The translations under genes were made by a program, and so were the position numbers. A DNA stretch of 64,000 nucleotides from Gp13-AA77 sp035949375 (GTDB lineage: Bacteria; Acidobacteriota; Terriglobia; UBA7540): positions 1 through 64,000 of the forward strand of contig DASZIG010000011.1 in assembly GCA_035949375.1 (NCBI GenBank). The letters are read 5' to 3'. Positions within the stretch are counted from its first letter, which is position 1. Each line of letters starts with the position of its first letter. This document shows positions 27,859-37,515 of this stretch, in pieces. A model generated the notes under the pieces. It saw only the letters and a program-made list of their open reading frames with translations, had not been told where the DNA came from and did no database searches.

Positions 27859-29209
27859 ACTGCTTCAGCTTATTGTGAAGGGTCTTCAGACTGATGCCCA
27901 GCATCTGGGCCGCCCGGGTCTTGTTGTTGCCGGCGAAGGCCAGGGTCTCCATGATGAGGCGGCGTTCAGCCTCCCCCACCGTCAGACCGGGCCGCAACCG
28001 CAGACCGTCGTCCGAGGCCAGCGCCGTCCGGCCGAACTCCGCCGAGAGGTCCTTCCGCCGCAGCACGCCATTGGTGCAGACTACAACTCCGCGTTCCAGG
28101 CTGTTGCGAAGCTCACGCACGTTGCCCGGCCAGGAGTAGTGGCGAAAGGCCTCGAGCACCTCGGAATCCACCTCCTTCACCTCCCGGCCGTGCTTGCGGC
28201 CGAGATCGGCGAGGATGGCCGCCACCATGTCATCCAGGTCCTCCAAATGCTCCCGCAGCGGGGGCATTTCGATCTGCACGACGTTCAGACGAAAATAGAG
28301 GTCATTGCGCAATTGGCCCTTCGCCACGGCTTCTTCCGGAACCTTGTTGGTGGCCGCAAGCACCCGGACATCCACGGAGATTTCGTGTTTGCTGCCCAGG
28401 CGCCGTACCCGCGAATCTTCGAGCACGCGGAGCAGCTTGGCCTGGGTCTGCATCGGCATCTCGCCGATTTCATCAAGCAGCAGGGTTCCGGTGTCGGCAA
28501 GCTCGAAGCACCCGAGGCGCCGTTCGGTGGCGCCCGTGAAGGCTCCCTTCTCATGACCAAAGATCTCGCTCTCCATCAGGGTCTCGGGGATGGCCGCGCA
28601 ATTCACCGCCACGAACGCCCGGGCGGCCCTGGGACTGAGCTCGTGGATGGTGCGCGCGGCCAATTCCTTGCCCGTCCCGCTCTCGCCCGTGATCAGCACG
28701 GAAGCCGACGAAGGCGCGACCTGCTCGATCAACGCCATGACATCCTGCATGCGTTTCGAGCGGCCCACCAGGCTGCCGAGCAGCCCGGCATCGCGGAGCC
28801 GCCGGTTGGCGATTTCGAGCTGCCGGACGTTGTCCTGCCTGTCGAGGCAATTGCGGAGTTCCACCTGCAGACGCGCGGGCTCGATCGGCTTTTCGATAAA
28901 ATTAAGCGCGCCCAGCTTCGTAGCCTCCACCGCCTCCTCGATGGTGGCCTGGCCCGTCAGCATCATAAGGGCGGTCCCCGGCCACTCCTCGCGCATGCGC
29001 TTCAGCAGCTCCATGCCCGTCATGCGGGGCATGCGCAGGTCCGAAATGACGACGTGAGGCTCAAATGACGCGATCTTGCCGAGGGCGTCTTCTCCATCGG
29101 CAGCGGTCTCGGTTTCATAGCCCCAGGCCGCGAGCAGATCCGACAGGCCCCGGCGCTCGCTGAGGTCGTCCTCTACAATCAGAACCCGGCCTTTCTTGCC
29201 GTTTGCCAT
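27836..29209 (-). CDS. Sigma54-dependent response regulator, NtrC family
   Basis: A 457-residue enhancer-binding protein. The receiver has D57 in VVISDLRMP. The AAA+ domain has Walker A GESGTGKE, the sigma54-contacting GAFTGA loop, and Walker B LLLDEIGEM. A Fis-type helix-turn-helix is intact at the C-terminus (GNNKTRAAQMLGISLKTLHNKL, shown in part). It should activate sigma54 promoters when phosphorylated by the coupled kinase. It is the first gene of the operon and runs divergently from the ADOP permease at 29344. Confidence 0.95.
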   Translation of the reverse strand: MANGKKGRVLIVEDDLSERRGLSDLLAAWGYETETAADGEDALGKIASFEPHVVISDLRMPRMTGMELLKRMREEWPGTALMMLTGQATIEEAVEATKLGALNFIEKPIEPARLQVELRNCLDRQDNVRQLEIANRRLRDAGLLGSLVGRSKRMQDVMALIEQVAPSSASVLITGESGTGKELAARTIHELSPRAARAFVAVNCAAIPETLMESEIFGHEKGAFTGATERRLGCFELADTGTLLLDEIGEMPMQTQAKLLRVLEDSRVRRLGSKHEISVDVRVLAATNKVPEEAVAKGQLRNDLYFRLNVVQIEMPPLREHLEDLDDMVAAILADLGRKHGREVKEVDSEVLEAFRHYSWPGNVRELRNSLERGVVVCTNGVLRRKDLSAEFGRTALASDDGLRLRPGLTVGEAERRLIMETLAFAGNNKTRAAQMLGISLKTLHNKLKQYETQPQS

Positions 29210-29343
29210 GAGACTCCCTGCTCCTGCGTCCTAGTATATCGTCTCCCGGCAGGCTCCGCGCGGGACCGGAAGCAGCTACAGTTCAAGATACGCGCGTACC
29301 AGCATAAACCTGTAGAGCGTCTCTGGGTTATCATTTGCCTGTG

Positions 29344-31800
29344 ATGGCGCTGTTCCACAACGTGCGCTATGCCCTGCGCGTGCTGGCCAGAAGTCCGGGC
29401 TTCACCGCTGTGGCCATACTTTCGCTCGCGCTCGGTATCGGCGCCAACACGGGCATCTTCACTCTCGTCGATGCGCTGCTCCTGCGCGAGCTTCCCGTCC
29501 GCCAGCCGGAACGACTGGTTCAGATTTTCGCGGTCCGTAGCGGCCACGACGTGCCCTTCTCCTATCCGATGTTCCGTGAGATGGAGCGCGGGCAAAGAGT
29601 CTTTTCCGGCCTGATCGGCTGGAGCCACGGCGTAATGACGGACGTGGAAATCGACGGCAGACTGTCGCAGGCCGGCGTGGACTCCGTCACCGGCAATTAC
29701 TACCCCGTGCTGGGCGCATTTCCGCTGCTCGGCCGGATGATTTCGCCGGCCGATGCGAATCCTGCCGCGAGCGCCACGGCACCCGTCGCGGTACTGGGAT
29801 ATGACTACTGGCGGCGCCGCTTCGGCGGCTCGCCAAGCGTAATCGGGCGGCAGATTGCCATCAAGGGCCAGTCCTTCACCATCATTGGCGTGACGCGGAA
29901 ATGGTTCACCGGGATGACCACCGGCGAACCGCCAGACATCACCATACCAATGCAGAGTACCGATAGCCGCGCGCTGCTCTGGGTGTCCGTGACGGGCCGA
30001 TTGAAGGACGGCGTCATGCCGGGACAGGCTCGCGCGCAACTGCAGTCGTTCTGGCCGGCGGTGCTGCTTGCCACCGTTTCGACGCAGGCGCCGGGACCAC
30101 GCAGGCAGGCGTTCCTCGCCATGGGTCTCGACGTGTCACCGGTCGCGACCGGGGTTGCTCGCGATCTCCGCGCCCGGTTTACCGAGCCTCTGTTCGTGCT
30201 TCTCGGCATTGTGGGACTCATCCTGCTGGTGGCGTGCGTGAATCTGGCGAATCTAATGCTGGCGCGCGCGGCAGTGAGGAGTCATGAGATGAGCGTCCGG
30301 GCCGCTCTTGGAGCCGGCCGCTGGGAGCTTGCCCGCCAGGTCCTGGTGGATAGTCTGGTGCTCTCCGTCACGGGCGGCCTCTTGGGAATCGTCTTCGCGT
30401 ACTGGGGCAGCAGCGTGCTTGTGAGACTGATGGCGCAGGGGTCGGTCACGCCGGTCATGTTAAATCTCAATCCGGACTGGCGAGTGCTGCTGGTTACAGC
30501 CGGAGTTACCATCGTGACCGCCGTTCTTTTCGGTATTGTTCCCGCGTTACGATCTTCGCGCCACGATCCGGCATCCGTCCTGCAGCAGGGCGCGCGCAGC
30601 CTGGCAGGGACAAACACGGCGTTCGGCAGGATCCTTATCGTCGCGCAGGTCGCTCTCTCGTTGATGGTGTTGTTAGGCGCCGGACTCTTGCTGAGAAGTT
30701 TCGAGCGCTTATCCATTGTCGATCCCGGCTTCGATGAGCGCGTGCTCGAGGTTAATCTGCATCCTCGCCCCGGCAGACAGCAGAACTTTGACGTAAGCGA
30801 GTACCAAGAGCAACTGGTCCAGAGGATCTCGACTCAGCCGGGGGTCGTCTCGGTCGGGCTCTCGGACCTGCCGGGGCGCGGTCAGGGAGGGTGGCAGGAC
30901 GTGGTGTGGCCGCTCGTGGGTCCGGTGGGCCCGAACACCGGCGCGGCAACTTCGCTCATGATCACGCCGGGGTTTCTCGAGACGCTCGGCATCGGTCTCA
31001 TTCGCGGCCGCGGTTTTGCCTGGACTGATGATGATCACCACCCGCGCGTCGCCATCCTCAGCAGCAGTCTCGCCATGAAAATCTTCCCGTCGGGTGATGC
31101 TATCGGCCGGCACGTTCGATTCGGGGTCATGCCTGAGCTGCAGGATCTTCAAGTCGTGGGCGTCGCCGGCGATGCCCGTCTGTTTGACATCCGCGATGCA
31201 AGCTCACCGGTCATCTATCTTGCGGACGCTCAGTACGCCGGCACCACTCAGCTTGGATCCACGGAGCTTGGCGGTCTCTTCGTGCGCAGCCGCGGATCGC
31301 CTGGGGGGATCACCCGGGCTGTCGAGCACGAGATTGAATCGCTCGGATACCAGTATCCAATCGGCGCCACGACGATTGCGCGGGACATCAGCAACGAACT
31401 GGCCCCCGACCGCGTAGTGGCGCTGCTTTCCGGATTCTTCGCCCTGCTGGCGCTCCTGCTGGCCTCAGTCGGTCTTTACGGATTGACGTCTTATGCCGTT
31501 ACCCGCCGCACCCGGGAGGTTGGGATTCGCGCGGCGCTGGGCGCGCGCCCGGCCATCCTTCTTTGGGGTGTGCTGCGCGACACGCTCACGTTGGTTCTTG
31601 CCGGGATCGCGCTGGGGATCCCTTGTGCGCTGGCCGCGAGCCGGCTCATCGCCCGGATGGTCTTCGGGATTTCCCCGTCGGATCTGCCGACGGTGGTTCT
31701 CGTCTCGGTGGTGTTGCTTGGAGTGGCGGCGTTCGCTGCCTACGTGCCGGCGCGGCGCGCATCGCGCATCGATCCCATGGTCGCGCTGCGCACGGAATAA
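29344..31800 (+). CDS. ADOP-type MacB/FtsX-like permease
   Basis: An 818-residue integral membrane protein of the same family as the one at the window start. It begins directly with the first helix region (NVRYALRVLARSPGFTAVA) and lacks the extra N-terminal helical domain seen there. Two MacB_PCD/FtsX halves follow: the first FtsX domain carries ANLMLARAAVRSHEMSVR, and the second ends YVPARRASRIDPMVALR. ATG 29344 is used; GTG 29341 or TTG 29335 are possible. There is no partner ATPase beside it. It is followed 28 bases later by the SDR gene on the same strand. Confidence 0.9.
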   Translation: MALFHNVRYALRVLARSPGFTAVAILSLALGIGANTGIFTLVDALLLRELPVRQPERLVQIFAVRSGHDVPFSYPMFREMERGQRVFSGLIGWSHGVMTDVEIDGRLSQAGVDSVTGNYYPVLGAFPLLGRMISPADANPAASATAPVAVLGYDYWRRRFGGSPSVIGRQIAIKGQSFTIIGVTRKWFTGMTTGEPPDITIPMQSTDSRALLWVSVTGRLKDGVMPGQARAQLQSFWPAVLLATVSTQAPGPRRQAFLAMGLDVSPVATGVARDLRARFTEPLFVLLGIVGLILLVACVNLANLMLARAAVRSHEMSVRAALGAGRWELARQVLVDSLVLSVTGGLLGIVFAYWGSSVLVRLMAQGSVTPVMLNLNPDWRVLLVTAGVTIVTAVLFGIVPALRSSRHDPASVLQQGARSLAGTNTAFGRILIVAQVALSLMVLLGAGLLLRSFERLSIVDPGFDERVLEVNLHPRPGRQQNFDVSEYQEQLVQRISTQPGVVSVGLSDLPGRGQGGWQDVVWPLVGPVGPNTGAATSLMITPGFLETLGIGLIRGRGFAWTDDDHHPRVAILSSSLAMKIFPSGDAIGRHVRFGVMPELQDLQVVGVAGDARLFDIRDASSPVIYLADAQYAGTTQLGSTELGGLFVRSRGSPGGITRAVEHEIESLGYQYPIGATTIARDISNELAPDRVVALLSGFFALLALLLASVGLYGLTSYAVTRRTREVGIRAALGARPAILLWGVLRDTLTLVLAGIALGIPCALAASRLIARMVFGISPSDLPTVVLVSVVLLGVAAFAAYVPARRASRIDPMVALRTE

Positions 31801-31828
31801 GAATCCCAAGTCGAGGAGATCTCGCAGT

Positions 31829-32599
31829 ATGGATGAAATGCCGCGATTTGACTTGAGCAACCAGGTCGCGCTCGTCACCGGGGCCGCTCGGGGGCTCGGG
31901 CGCGCGATTTCGCTGGCGCTGGCCCACGCCGGGGCCGACGTCGCGCTGGGATTGCGAGACGTAAGTACCGCTGGCGAGTTGGCCGCTGAAATTCAGGCCC
32001 TGGGCCGCCGTGCGCTGCCTCTGCAGATGGACATGACCCGTCTCGACCAAATTTTTCCAGCCGTGGAGCGGGCGGCCGCGCACTTCGGACACCTCGATAT
32101 CCTGGTGAACAACGCCGGCCTCGCGCCCGGAAATCTTGCGGAAGACGTGAGCGAAGCGGATTTTGATTTGACGCTCGCCGTCAACCTCAAGGGAACGTTT
32201 TTTGCCAGCCAGGCGGCCGGGCGGATCATGATCCGCCAGCAGCGCGGGCGCATCATCAACATGAGCTCGCAGGCGGGTTTCGCCGCGCTGCCCACGGAGT
32301 CCGTCTACTGCATGACAAAAGCGGCCATCGCCCATCTCACCAAATGCCTGGCCGTGGAGTGGGGCCGGCACAACATCACCGTGAACGCGGTCGCACCGAC
32401 GTTTATCTTCACGCCGGGCACCGAAGAGGCGCTCGCGGACCCGGCCTTCCGCGCCGACGTCGAGGAACGGATTGCCGCCCTGCATCGGATCGGTGAGCCC
32501 ATGGAGGTGGCGGGCGCGGTGGTGTTCCTGGCTTCGCCGGCGGCGTCGCTGATTACGGGCCACACGATTCTGATCGATGGTGGCTGGACGGCGCGGTGA
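31829..32599 (+). CDS. Short-chain dehydrogenase/reductase (FabG-like)
   Basis: A 256-residue classical SDR, an NAD(P)H-dependent oxidoreductase of unknown substrate. Nucleotide loop TGAARGLGRA (17-26), NNAG (94-97), catalytic Ser in NMSSQAG (145-151), Y160-xxx-K164 in SVYCMTKAA, and the C-terminal ITGHTILIDGGW are complete. It starts at ATG 31829 with GAGGAG at 31813-31818; a longer open frame upstream belongs to the permease 3' end. It could be a sugar or gluconate-type dehydrogenase given the neighbouring sugar genes, but this is inference. Confidence 0.93.
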   Translation: MDEMPRFDLSNQVALVTGAARGLGRAISLALAHAGADVALGLRDVSTAGELAAEIQALGRRALPLQMDMTRLDQIFPAVERAAAHFGHLDILVNNAGLAPGNLAEDVSEADFDLTLAVNLKGTFFASQAAGRIMIRQQRGRIINMSSQAGFAALPTESVYCMTKAAIAHLTKCLAVEWGRHNITVNAVAPTFIFTPGTEEALADPAFRADVEERIAALHRIGEPMEVAGAVVFLASPAASLITGHTILIDGGWTAR

Positions 32600-32712
32600 G
32601 TGGTCCTGGCGTGGCTCTTTACATCCAATCAAAGCGACGTCTTCTTAAGAAAGCTGTAACACGGAGTTCACGGAGACTCGGTGGCGTCTGTGTTAGAAGC
32701 TTTGAGTATCGT

Positions 32713-33429
32713 TCAGCGCTCAACAGCGACGGCCCGCTTCGTTCCCGCGGTTTGGGCATCGAGCTCATCCATGTCGAGCACGATCACGCGGCGGCGCTCC
32801 ATTTTGATAATTCCCCGGTCCACAAATCGCCGCAGGTTGCGCGAGACGAGGTCGCGCACGGTGCCGATTTCAGCACCGATCTCCTGATTGGTCTCTTCCA
32901 GCGGGAACTCCACGCCACGGCGGGTGCGCACGCCGGAAGCAAGGGCCCGATCGCGCAGGAAGCGCGCCAGGCGGTGGCTGACTTCCTTGAGGGACAGCTC
33001 TTCGACGAGGCTCGTGAGGTAGCGAAAACGGGAGGCCAGGGTGCGGATTACCGCGAAAGCGACGCCGGAGTTTCCGCGGCAGAGCTCGAGAAACTCGCGC
33101 TTGGGAAGAAACAGCAACGTGGAATCTTCGAGAGCCGCCGCTGACGCGGGAAACGCGCCGCCGTCGAAAAGCGGAAGCTCGGCGAGCGTGGAGCCTGCTC
33201 GTTCCACGGCCAGGATCTGCTCGCGTCCACTGTCCGCCATCTTAAAGAGCTTCACAGCCCCGGATTGGACGATCAGCAGGCCGTCGCACGGGTCGCCTTC
33301 TGCGAAGAGCAGTTCGTCCCGGACGAGTTGCCGCGCCACGCAGTGCCGCGCCAAAGCCCGCAGGTCGTCGACCGGCAGAACGGCGAAAAAAGGCACGCGT
33401 CGCAGGACTTCGACGGGATCGAGAGCCAT
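32713..33429 (-). CDS. Crp/Fnr-family transcriptional regulator
   Basis: A 238-residue protein with an N-terminal cyclic-nucleotide-binding-like beta barrel (DELLFAEGDPCDGLLIVQSGAVKLF) and a C-terminal winged helix (EETNQEIGAEIGTVRDLVSRNLRRF). There is no N-terminal Cys cluster of the Fnr type, so an iron-sulfur sensor is unlikely. It is divergent from the sugar-metabolism genes at 33624 and convergent with the SDR, so it may regulate either set. The 113 bases between it and the SDR hold only a short CACGGAG-type repeat stretch. Confidence 0.93.
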   Translation of the reverse strand: MALDPVEVLRRVPFFAVLPVDDLRALARHCVARQLVRDELLFAEGDPCDGLLIVQSGAVKLFKMADSGREQILAVERAGSTLAELPLFDGGAFPASAAALEDSTLLFLPKREFLELCRGNSGVAFAVIRTLASRFRYLTSLVEELSLKEVSHRLARFLRDRALASGVRTRRGVEFPLEETNQEIGAEIGTVRDLVSRNLRRFVDRGIIKMERRRVIVLDMDELDAQTAGTKRAVAVER

Positions 33430-33565
33430 GATGGCATCTTAAGCTGGCCGGCGCGAAACTCAAAGCGGGCGAGGCTGGCGTGTGGCTCCAGCTTGGAGAG
33501 TCCGTGTGAAACCAGCGATTTGGGGCTTTCGCGCCATTTTTCAACTCACGGGCCCGGCGCAGGTT

Positions 33566-33571
33566 TATAAT
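33566..33571 (+). promoter_or_regulatory. Probable -10 element for the sugar-module operon
   Basis: A perfect TATAAT lies 53 bases upstream of ATG 33624. No good -35 is seen at normal spacing, which would fit an activator-dependent promoter; the divergent Crp/Fnr gene is the obvious candidate. GAGGAG at 33612-33617, with 6 bases spacing, fixes the start codon. Confidence 0.5.
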
Positions 33572-33623
33572 CTACGGTTTCACGCCGGGATCCGGCGAAC
33601 GCTAAGGCTGCGAGGAGAATTCC

Positions 33624-34583
33624 ATGAGAGTAGGCGTTTTCACGGCGCTGTTTTCCAGGCTGAGCCTGGACGAGGTGATTGGTAAGATCAAGCCCCTCGG
33701 CATCCACACCGTTGAGCTCGGCACCGGCAACTATCCGGGCGATCCTCACGTGAAGCTCGATTGGCTGAAAAATTCCGGCAAGTTGAAGGAGTTCAAACAG
33801 AAGCTCGATGACGAAGGCATCTCGATCAGCGCGCTCAGTTCCCACGGCAATCCCCTTCACCCGAACAAGCAGACCGCGACCGCCAATGCCGACGTCAGCC
33901 GCAAGACCATCCAGCTTGCGGAGAAACTCGGCGTCAAGACGGTGATCGATTTCTCGGGCTGCCCCGGCGATTCCGACAGCGCCAGGTTTCCGAGCTGGTC
34001 GCCAACACCCTGGCCCCCGGATTACCTGGAGCTGCTCAAATGGCAGTGGGAAAAGAAGGCGATCCCGTACTGGAAGAAGCATGCCAAGTTCGCCGAGGAC
34101 CACGGCGTCCGCGTGGCCATCGAGATGCATCCCGGCTTCCTGGTTTACAACCCCGAGACGATGCTGCGTCTTCGCGCCGAGGCCGGCAAGGCCGTGGGGT
34201 GCAATTTCGATCCCAGCCACATGTTCTGGCAAGGCATCGATCCCTGCGTGGCCATCCGCGCGCTCGGCGAAGCGGTCTTTCATTGTCACGCCAAGGACAC
34301 CAAGATCTACGATATGAACACGAAGGTCAACGGCGTGCTTGACACCAAGCCCTACAGCGATGAGATTCACCGCTCGTTCCTGTTCCGCACCGTCGGCTAC
34401 GGTCACGGCCGCGAGTTCTGGACGGACATGATCTCGACCTTGCAGATGGTGGGCTACGACGAAGTGCTTTCCATCGAGCACGAGGACAGTTTGATGGCGG
34501 TCGATGAAGGCCTCAGCAAAGCGGCGGCATTTTTGAACCAGATTGTGATCCGTGAAAAACTGAAAGAGATGTGGTGGGCGTGA
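33624..34583 (+). CDS. Sugar phosphate isomerase/epimerase (AP-endonuclease-2-type TIM barrel)
   Basis: A 319-residue xylose-isomerase-like TIM barrel. Likely metal-site residues appear in order: IEMHPG (Glu/His), CNFDPSHMFWQG (Asp/His), FHCHAKDTK (His), and LSIEHED (Glu). Such enzymes act as ketose epimerases, inosose dehydratases or isomerases; the exact substrate cannot be read from the sequence. It is the first gene of a plus-strand run with a Gfo/Idh/MocA dehydrogenase and an FGGY kinase, indicating catabolism of a sugar or polyol. The start is fixed by GAGGAG upstream. Confidence 0.9.
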   Translation: MRVGVFTALFSRLSLDEVIGKIKPLGIHTVELGTGNYPGDPHVKLDWLKNSGKLKEFKQKLDDEGISISALSSHGNPLHPNKQTATANADVSRKTIQLAEKLGVKTVIDFSGCPGDSDSARFPSWSPTPWPPDYLELLKWQWEKKAIPYWKKHAKFAEDHGVRVAIEMHPGFLVYNPETMLRLRAEAGKAVGCNFDPSHMFWQGIDPCVAIRALGEAVFHCHAKDTKIYDMNTKVNGVLDTKPYSDEIHRSFLFRTVGYGHGREFWTDMISTLQMVGYDEVLSIEHEDSLMAVDEGLSKAAAFLNQIVIREKLKEMWWA

Positions 34584-34682
34584 GACCAGCAGTGCGTAGC
34601 GCCAGGTGACGAGTGACCGGACCAAACGGAAAGCGTCGCACGTCACTTGGGGCCGGGCTTTGAAAAATTGGGGAGAGTCAAA

Positions 34683-35831
34683 ATGCCTGATGTCAATATC
34701 GCGATCCTTGGTTACAAGTTTATGGGAAGGGCGCACTCGAATGCCTACCGGCAGGTGAGCCATTTCTTTCCGGGCAAGCTCACGCCTCGCATGAAGGTGA
34801 TCTGCGGGCGCGACCGCGAGGCGGCGGAAGCGGCAGCCCGCCAACTCGGCTGGGAGGAGGTTGAGACCGACTGGCGCAAGGTCGTGGAGCGGAAAGACAT
34901 CGACGTGATCGATATCTCCACGCCCGGATATCTGCACCACGAGCAGGCTTTGGCCGCGGCCGCCGCGGGCAAGCACATCATCTGCGAGAAGCCGCTCGCC
35001 AATACCCTGGCGGACGCCAAAGACATGCTGCGCGCCGTGCAGAAAGCCGGCGTGAAGCACATGCTGATGCACAACTATCGCAAGATTCCGGCGGTGGCGC
35101 TGGTCCGCAGGCTGATCGACGAAGGGCGCCTGGGGGTCATCTATCACTATCACGGCGCTTACCTGCAGGACTGGATCATCGATCCGCAGTTTCCGCTCGT
35201 CTGGCGGCTGCAGAAGAAGCTCGCGGGGGCTGGAGCGCTCGGCGATATCGGCTCACACGCCATCGACCTTGGGCGCTATCTGAACGCCGAGTTCAACTCC
35301 GTGGCGGGACAGATGACGACCTTCATCAAGGAGCGCCCGCTGGTGGGCGAAGACAAGGGCCAGCGCAAGGTGACCGCAGCAAGCGCGACGGGCAAAGTGA
35401 CGGTGGATGACGATACGAACTTCCTGGCGCGTTTCGCGAACGGCAGCGTGGGCGTGTTCGAGTCATCGCGCTTTGCGGGCGGCCGCAAGAATTACAACAC
35501 CTTTCAGATTTACGGCAGCAAGGGCAGCGTGGCCTTCAATCTGGAGCGCATGAACGAGCTCGAGTTCTATGACCGCGAAGACCCGCAGCAGGAGCAGGGC
35601 TACAAGACGATCAGCGTCACGGAGAGCGTCCATCCGTACGTGGGCGCGTGGTGGCCGCCGGGCCACATCATCGGCTACGAGCACACGTTCGTGCACGCCG
35701 TCCATGACTTTCTGGTGGCGCTCGAAAACGACACGCTGCCGTCGCCGAATTTCACCGACGGAGTCAAGAACCAGGCCGTCCTCGAAGCCATCGAGCGGTC
35801 GGCAAAGTCGGGCAAATGGGAGAAGCCTTAG
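34683..35831 (+). CDS. Gfo/Idh/MocA-family oxidoreductase
   Basis: A 382-residue NAD(P)-dependent sugar or cyclitol dehydrogenase. The N-terminal Rossmann domain opens IAILGYKFMGRAHSNAY. The nucleotide/catalytic EKP motif is in ICEKPLANTL, and the C-domain has GDIGSHAIDLGRYL with the conserved His of the family. ATG 34683 is preceded by GGGGAGAG; the open frame further upstream is not conserved-looking. It pairs with the TIM-barrel isomerase, a common Gfo/Idh plus sugar-isomerase arrangement, about 100 bases apart. Confidence 0.92.
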   Translation: MPDVNIAILGYKFMGRAHSNAYRQVSHFFPGKLTPRMKVICGRDREAAEAAARQLGWEEVETDWRKVVERKDIDVIDISTPGYLHHEQALAAAAAGKHIICEKPLANTLADAKDMLRAVQKAGVKHMLMHNYRKIPAVALVRRLIDEGRLGVIYHYHGAYLQDWIIDPQFPLVWRLQKKLAGAGALGDIGSHAIDLGRYLNAEFNSVAGQMTTFIKERPLVGEDKGQRKVTAASATGKVTVDDDTNFLARFANGSVGVFESSRFAGGRKNYNTFQIYGSKGSVAFNLERMNELEFYDREDPQQEQGYKTISVTESVHPYVGAWWPPGHIIGYEHTFVHAVHDFLVALENDTLPSPNFTDGVKNQAVLEAIERSAKSGKWEKP

Positions 35832-35925
35832 GATCGGGTGATCGGATGATCGGGCGATTGAGTGATTGAACGGCTGGATTTTCACGGATCAATCACCCGA
35901 TCACCCGATCGCACACTCACTCGAT
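35832..35925. repeat. Degenerate period-8 palindromic repeat
   Basis: Left arm from 35832 consists of successive 8-base units GATCGGGT, GATCGGAT, GATCGGGC, GATTGAGT, GATTGAAC. The right arm (about 35887-35911) contains CAATCACC, CGATCACC, CGATCG, the reverse complement of the left units. The two arms can form a long imperfect hairpin in the gap before the FGGY kinase gene. Confidence 0.7.
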
Positions 35926-35952
35926 TCTCTGCTTTTCGACCTCGCAATCACT

Positions 35953-37512
35953 ATGTCCTACCTCATGGGCATCGACGTCGGCACCACCGGAACGCGCGCG
36001 GTCATCGTGCGTCCCGACGGGCATGTCATGGGGGCGGCTACCGCGCCGCACCAGCCCATGCGGATGGAGAGGCCGGGCTGGGCCGAGCAGGATCCCGAAG
36101 ACTGGTGGCAGGCCACGGTGCTCGCGGTGCGTTCCGCCCTCGAGCAGACGGGCTTGAAGGGCAGTGAGATCGCAGCCGTAGGCTTATCAGGCCAGATGCA
36201 CGGAGTGGTGCTGCTCGACGGAGCCCGCGCCGTGCTCCGGCCCGCGCTGATCTGGTGCGACCAGCGCAGCCAGGAGCAGTGCAAGTGGATCACATCCAAG
36301 GTCGGCGCCCAGAAGCTGATCCGGCTGGCGCTCAATCCGGCGCTCACCGGTTTCAGTGCTCCCAAGCTGCTTTGGGTGCGCGAGCACGAGCCCGCGATTT
36401 ACGAGCGCGTCGCCCATTGCCTGCTGCCCAAGGATTACGTGCGGCTGCGGCTGACGGGCGAATTCGCCACTGACGTTTCCGACGCTTCCGGAACCTTGCT
36501 CTTCGACGTGGCGCGGCGCACCTGGTCCAAGCCCATACTATCCATCCTCAAGATCGAGGAAGGCTGGCTGGCGCGAGTCTACGAATCGCCGGAAGTGACC
36601 GGCGCGATCACGGCCGAGACCGCGATCGTGACGGGGCTGCGCGCCGGAACACCGGTGGCCGCGGGCGCGGGCGACCAGGCGGCGAGCGCGGTGGGCAACG
36701 GCGTGGTCCTGCCTGGAATCACCTCGGCCACGCTCGGCACGTCGGGCGTGATCTTCGCCTACACCGACCAGCCGAGGCTCGATCCGCACGGGCGCATCCA
36801 CACCTTCTGCCACGCGGTGCCGGGCAAGTGGCACGTGATGGGCGTTACGCAGGGCGCAGGGCTTTCGCTGCGCTGGTTCCGCGATGAACTCGGCGCGGCC
36901 GAGGCGTGGTACGCCTCGCGGGTGGGCGCTGATCCGTACGAACTGCTGATGCGCGAGGCGGAAGGCGCACCGCCCGGTTCCGCAGGTCTGCTCTTCCTGC
37001 CCTACCTGATGGGCGAACGCACGCCGCACCTTGATCCACTTGCGCGCGGCGGATGGTTCGGGCTCACGGCCGGGCACTCGCGCGCGCACTTGATTCGCGC
37101 CATCCTGGAGGGCGTGGCCTTCAGCCTGCGCGACTCGCTCGAGATCTTCGGCGAACTCGACATTCCGGTGCGCGAGATCCGCGTCTCCGGCGGCGGCTCG
37201 CGCAGCTTCCTGTGGCGGCAGATCCAGGCGGACGTGTATGGGCGCGAGGTGGTATCGTTGCGCGAAGCGGAGGGTTCGGCCTTCGGCGCGGCCCTGCTGG
37301 CGGGCGTGTCGTGCAAGACCTACTCTTCGGTACCGGAGGCCGCGCAACAGGCGACCCAGGTGCGCGAGCTTCTGCATCCCGAGGCCGCGAGTGTGCGGCT
37401 TTACGACCGCCAGTACGCAGTCTACCGCCAATTCTATCCGGCCGTCCGCAAGCTCGCGCATCAACTCGCGACCGTGGCGGAGCCCAAAGTTGATGAAGCA
37501 GCGGAAAGGTGA
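35953..37512 (+). CDS. xylB: FGGY-family carbohydrate kinase, xylulokinase-like
   Basis: A 519-residue ATP-dependent sugar kinase of the actin-like fold. The phosphate-1 motif is MGIDVGTTGTRAV at the start, with the XylB-like GLSGQMHGVVLLD, ALIWCDQRS and TDVSDASGTLLFD, and the FGGY signature region VSGGGSRSFLWRQIQADVYG. D-xylulokinase is the best guess, fitting a sugar module with an isomerase-like TIM barrel; related substrates are possible. ATG 35953 is used; upstream in-frame codons run into the palindromic repeat. The DUF4380-like gene follows 3 bases after the stop. Confidence 0.88.
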   Translation: MSYLMGIDVGTTGTRAVIVRPDGHVMGAATAPHQPMRMERPGWAEQDPEDWWQATVLAVRSALEQTGLKGSEIAAVGLSGQMHGVVLLDGARAVLRPALIWCDQRSQEQCKWITSKVGAQKLIRLALNPALTGFSAPKLLWVREHEPAIYERVAHCLLPKDYVRLRLTGEFATDVSDASGTLLFDVARRTWSKPILSILKIEEGWLARVYESPEVTGAITAETAIVTGLRAGTPVAAGAGDQAASAVGNGVVLPGITSATLGTSGVIFAYTDQPRLDPHGRIHTFCHAVPGKWHVMGVTQGAGLSLRWFRDELGAAEAWYASRVGADPYELLMREAEGAPPGSAGLLFLPYLMGERTPHLDPLARGGWFGLTAGHSRAHLIRAILEGVAFSLRDSLEIFGELDIPVREIRVSGGGSRSFLWRQIQADVYGREVVSLREAEGSAFGAALLAGVSCKTYSSVPEAAQQATQVRELLHPEAASVRLYDRQYAVYRQFYPAVRKLAHQLATVAEPKVDEAAER

Positions 37513-37515
37513 TTC

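Noticed and set aside
32640..32690. CACGGAG-type short repeats after the SDR gene as a mobile element
   Set aside because: Only two imperfect copies and no inverted ends; too little to support an element.
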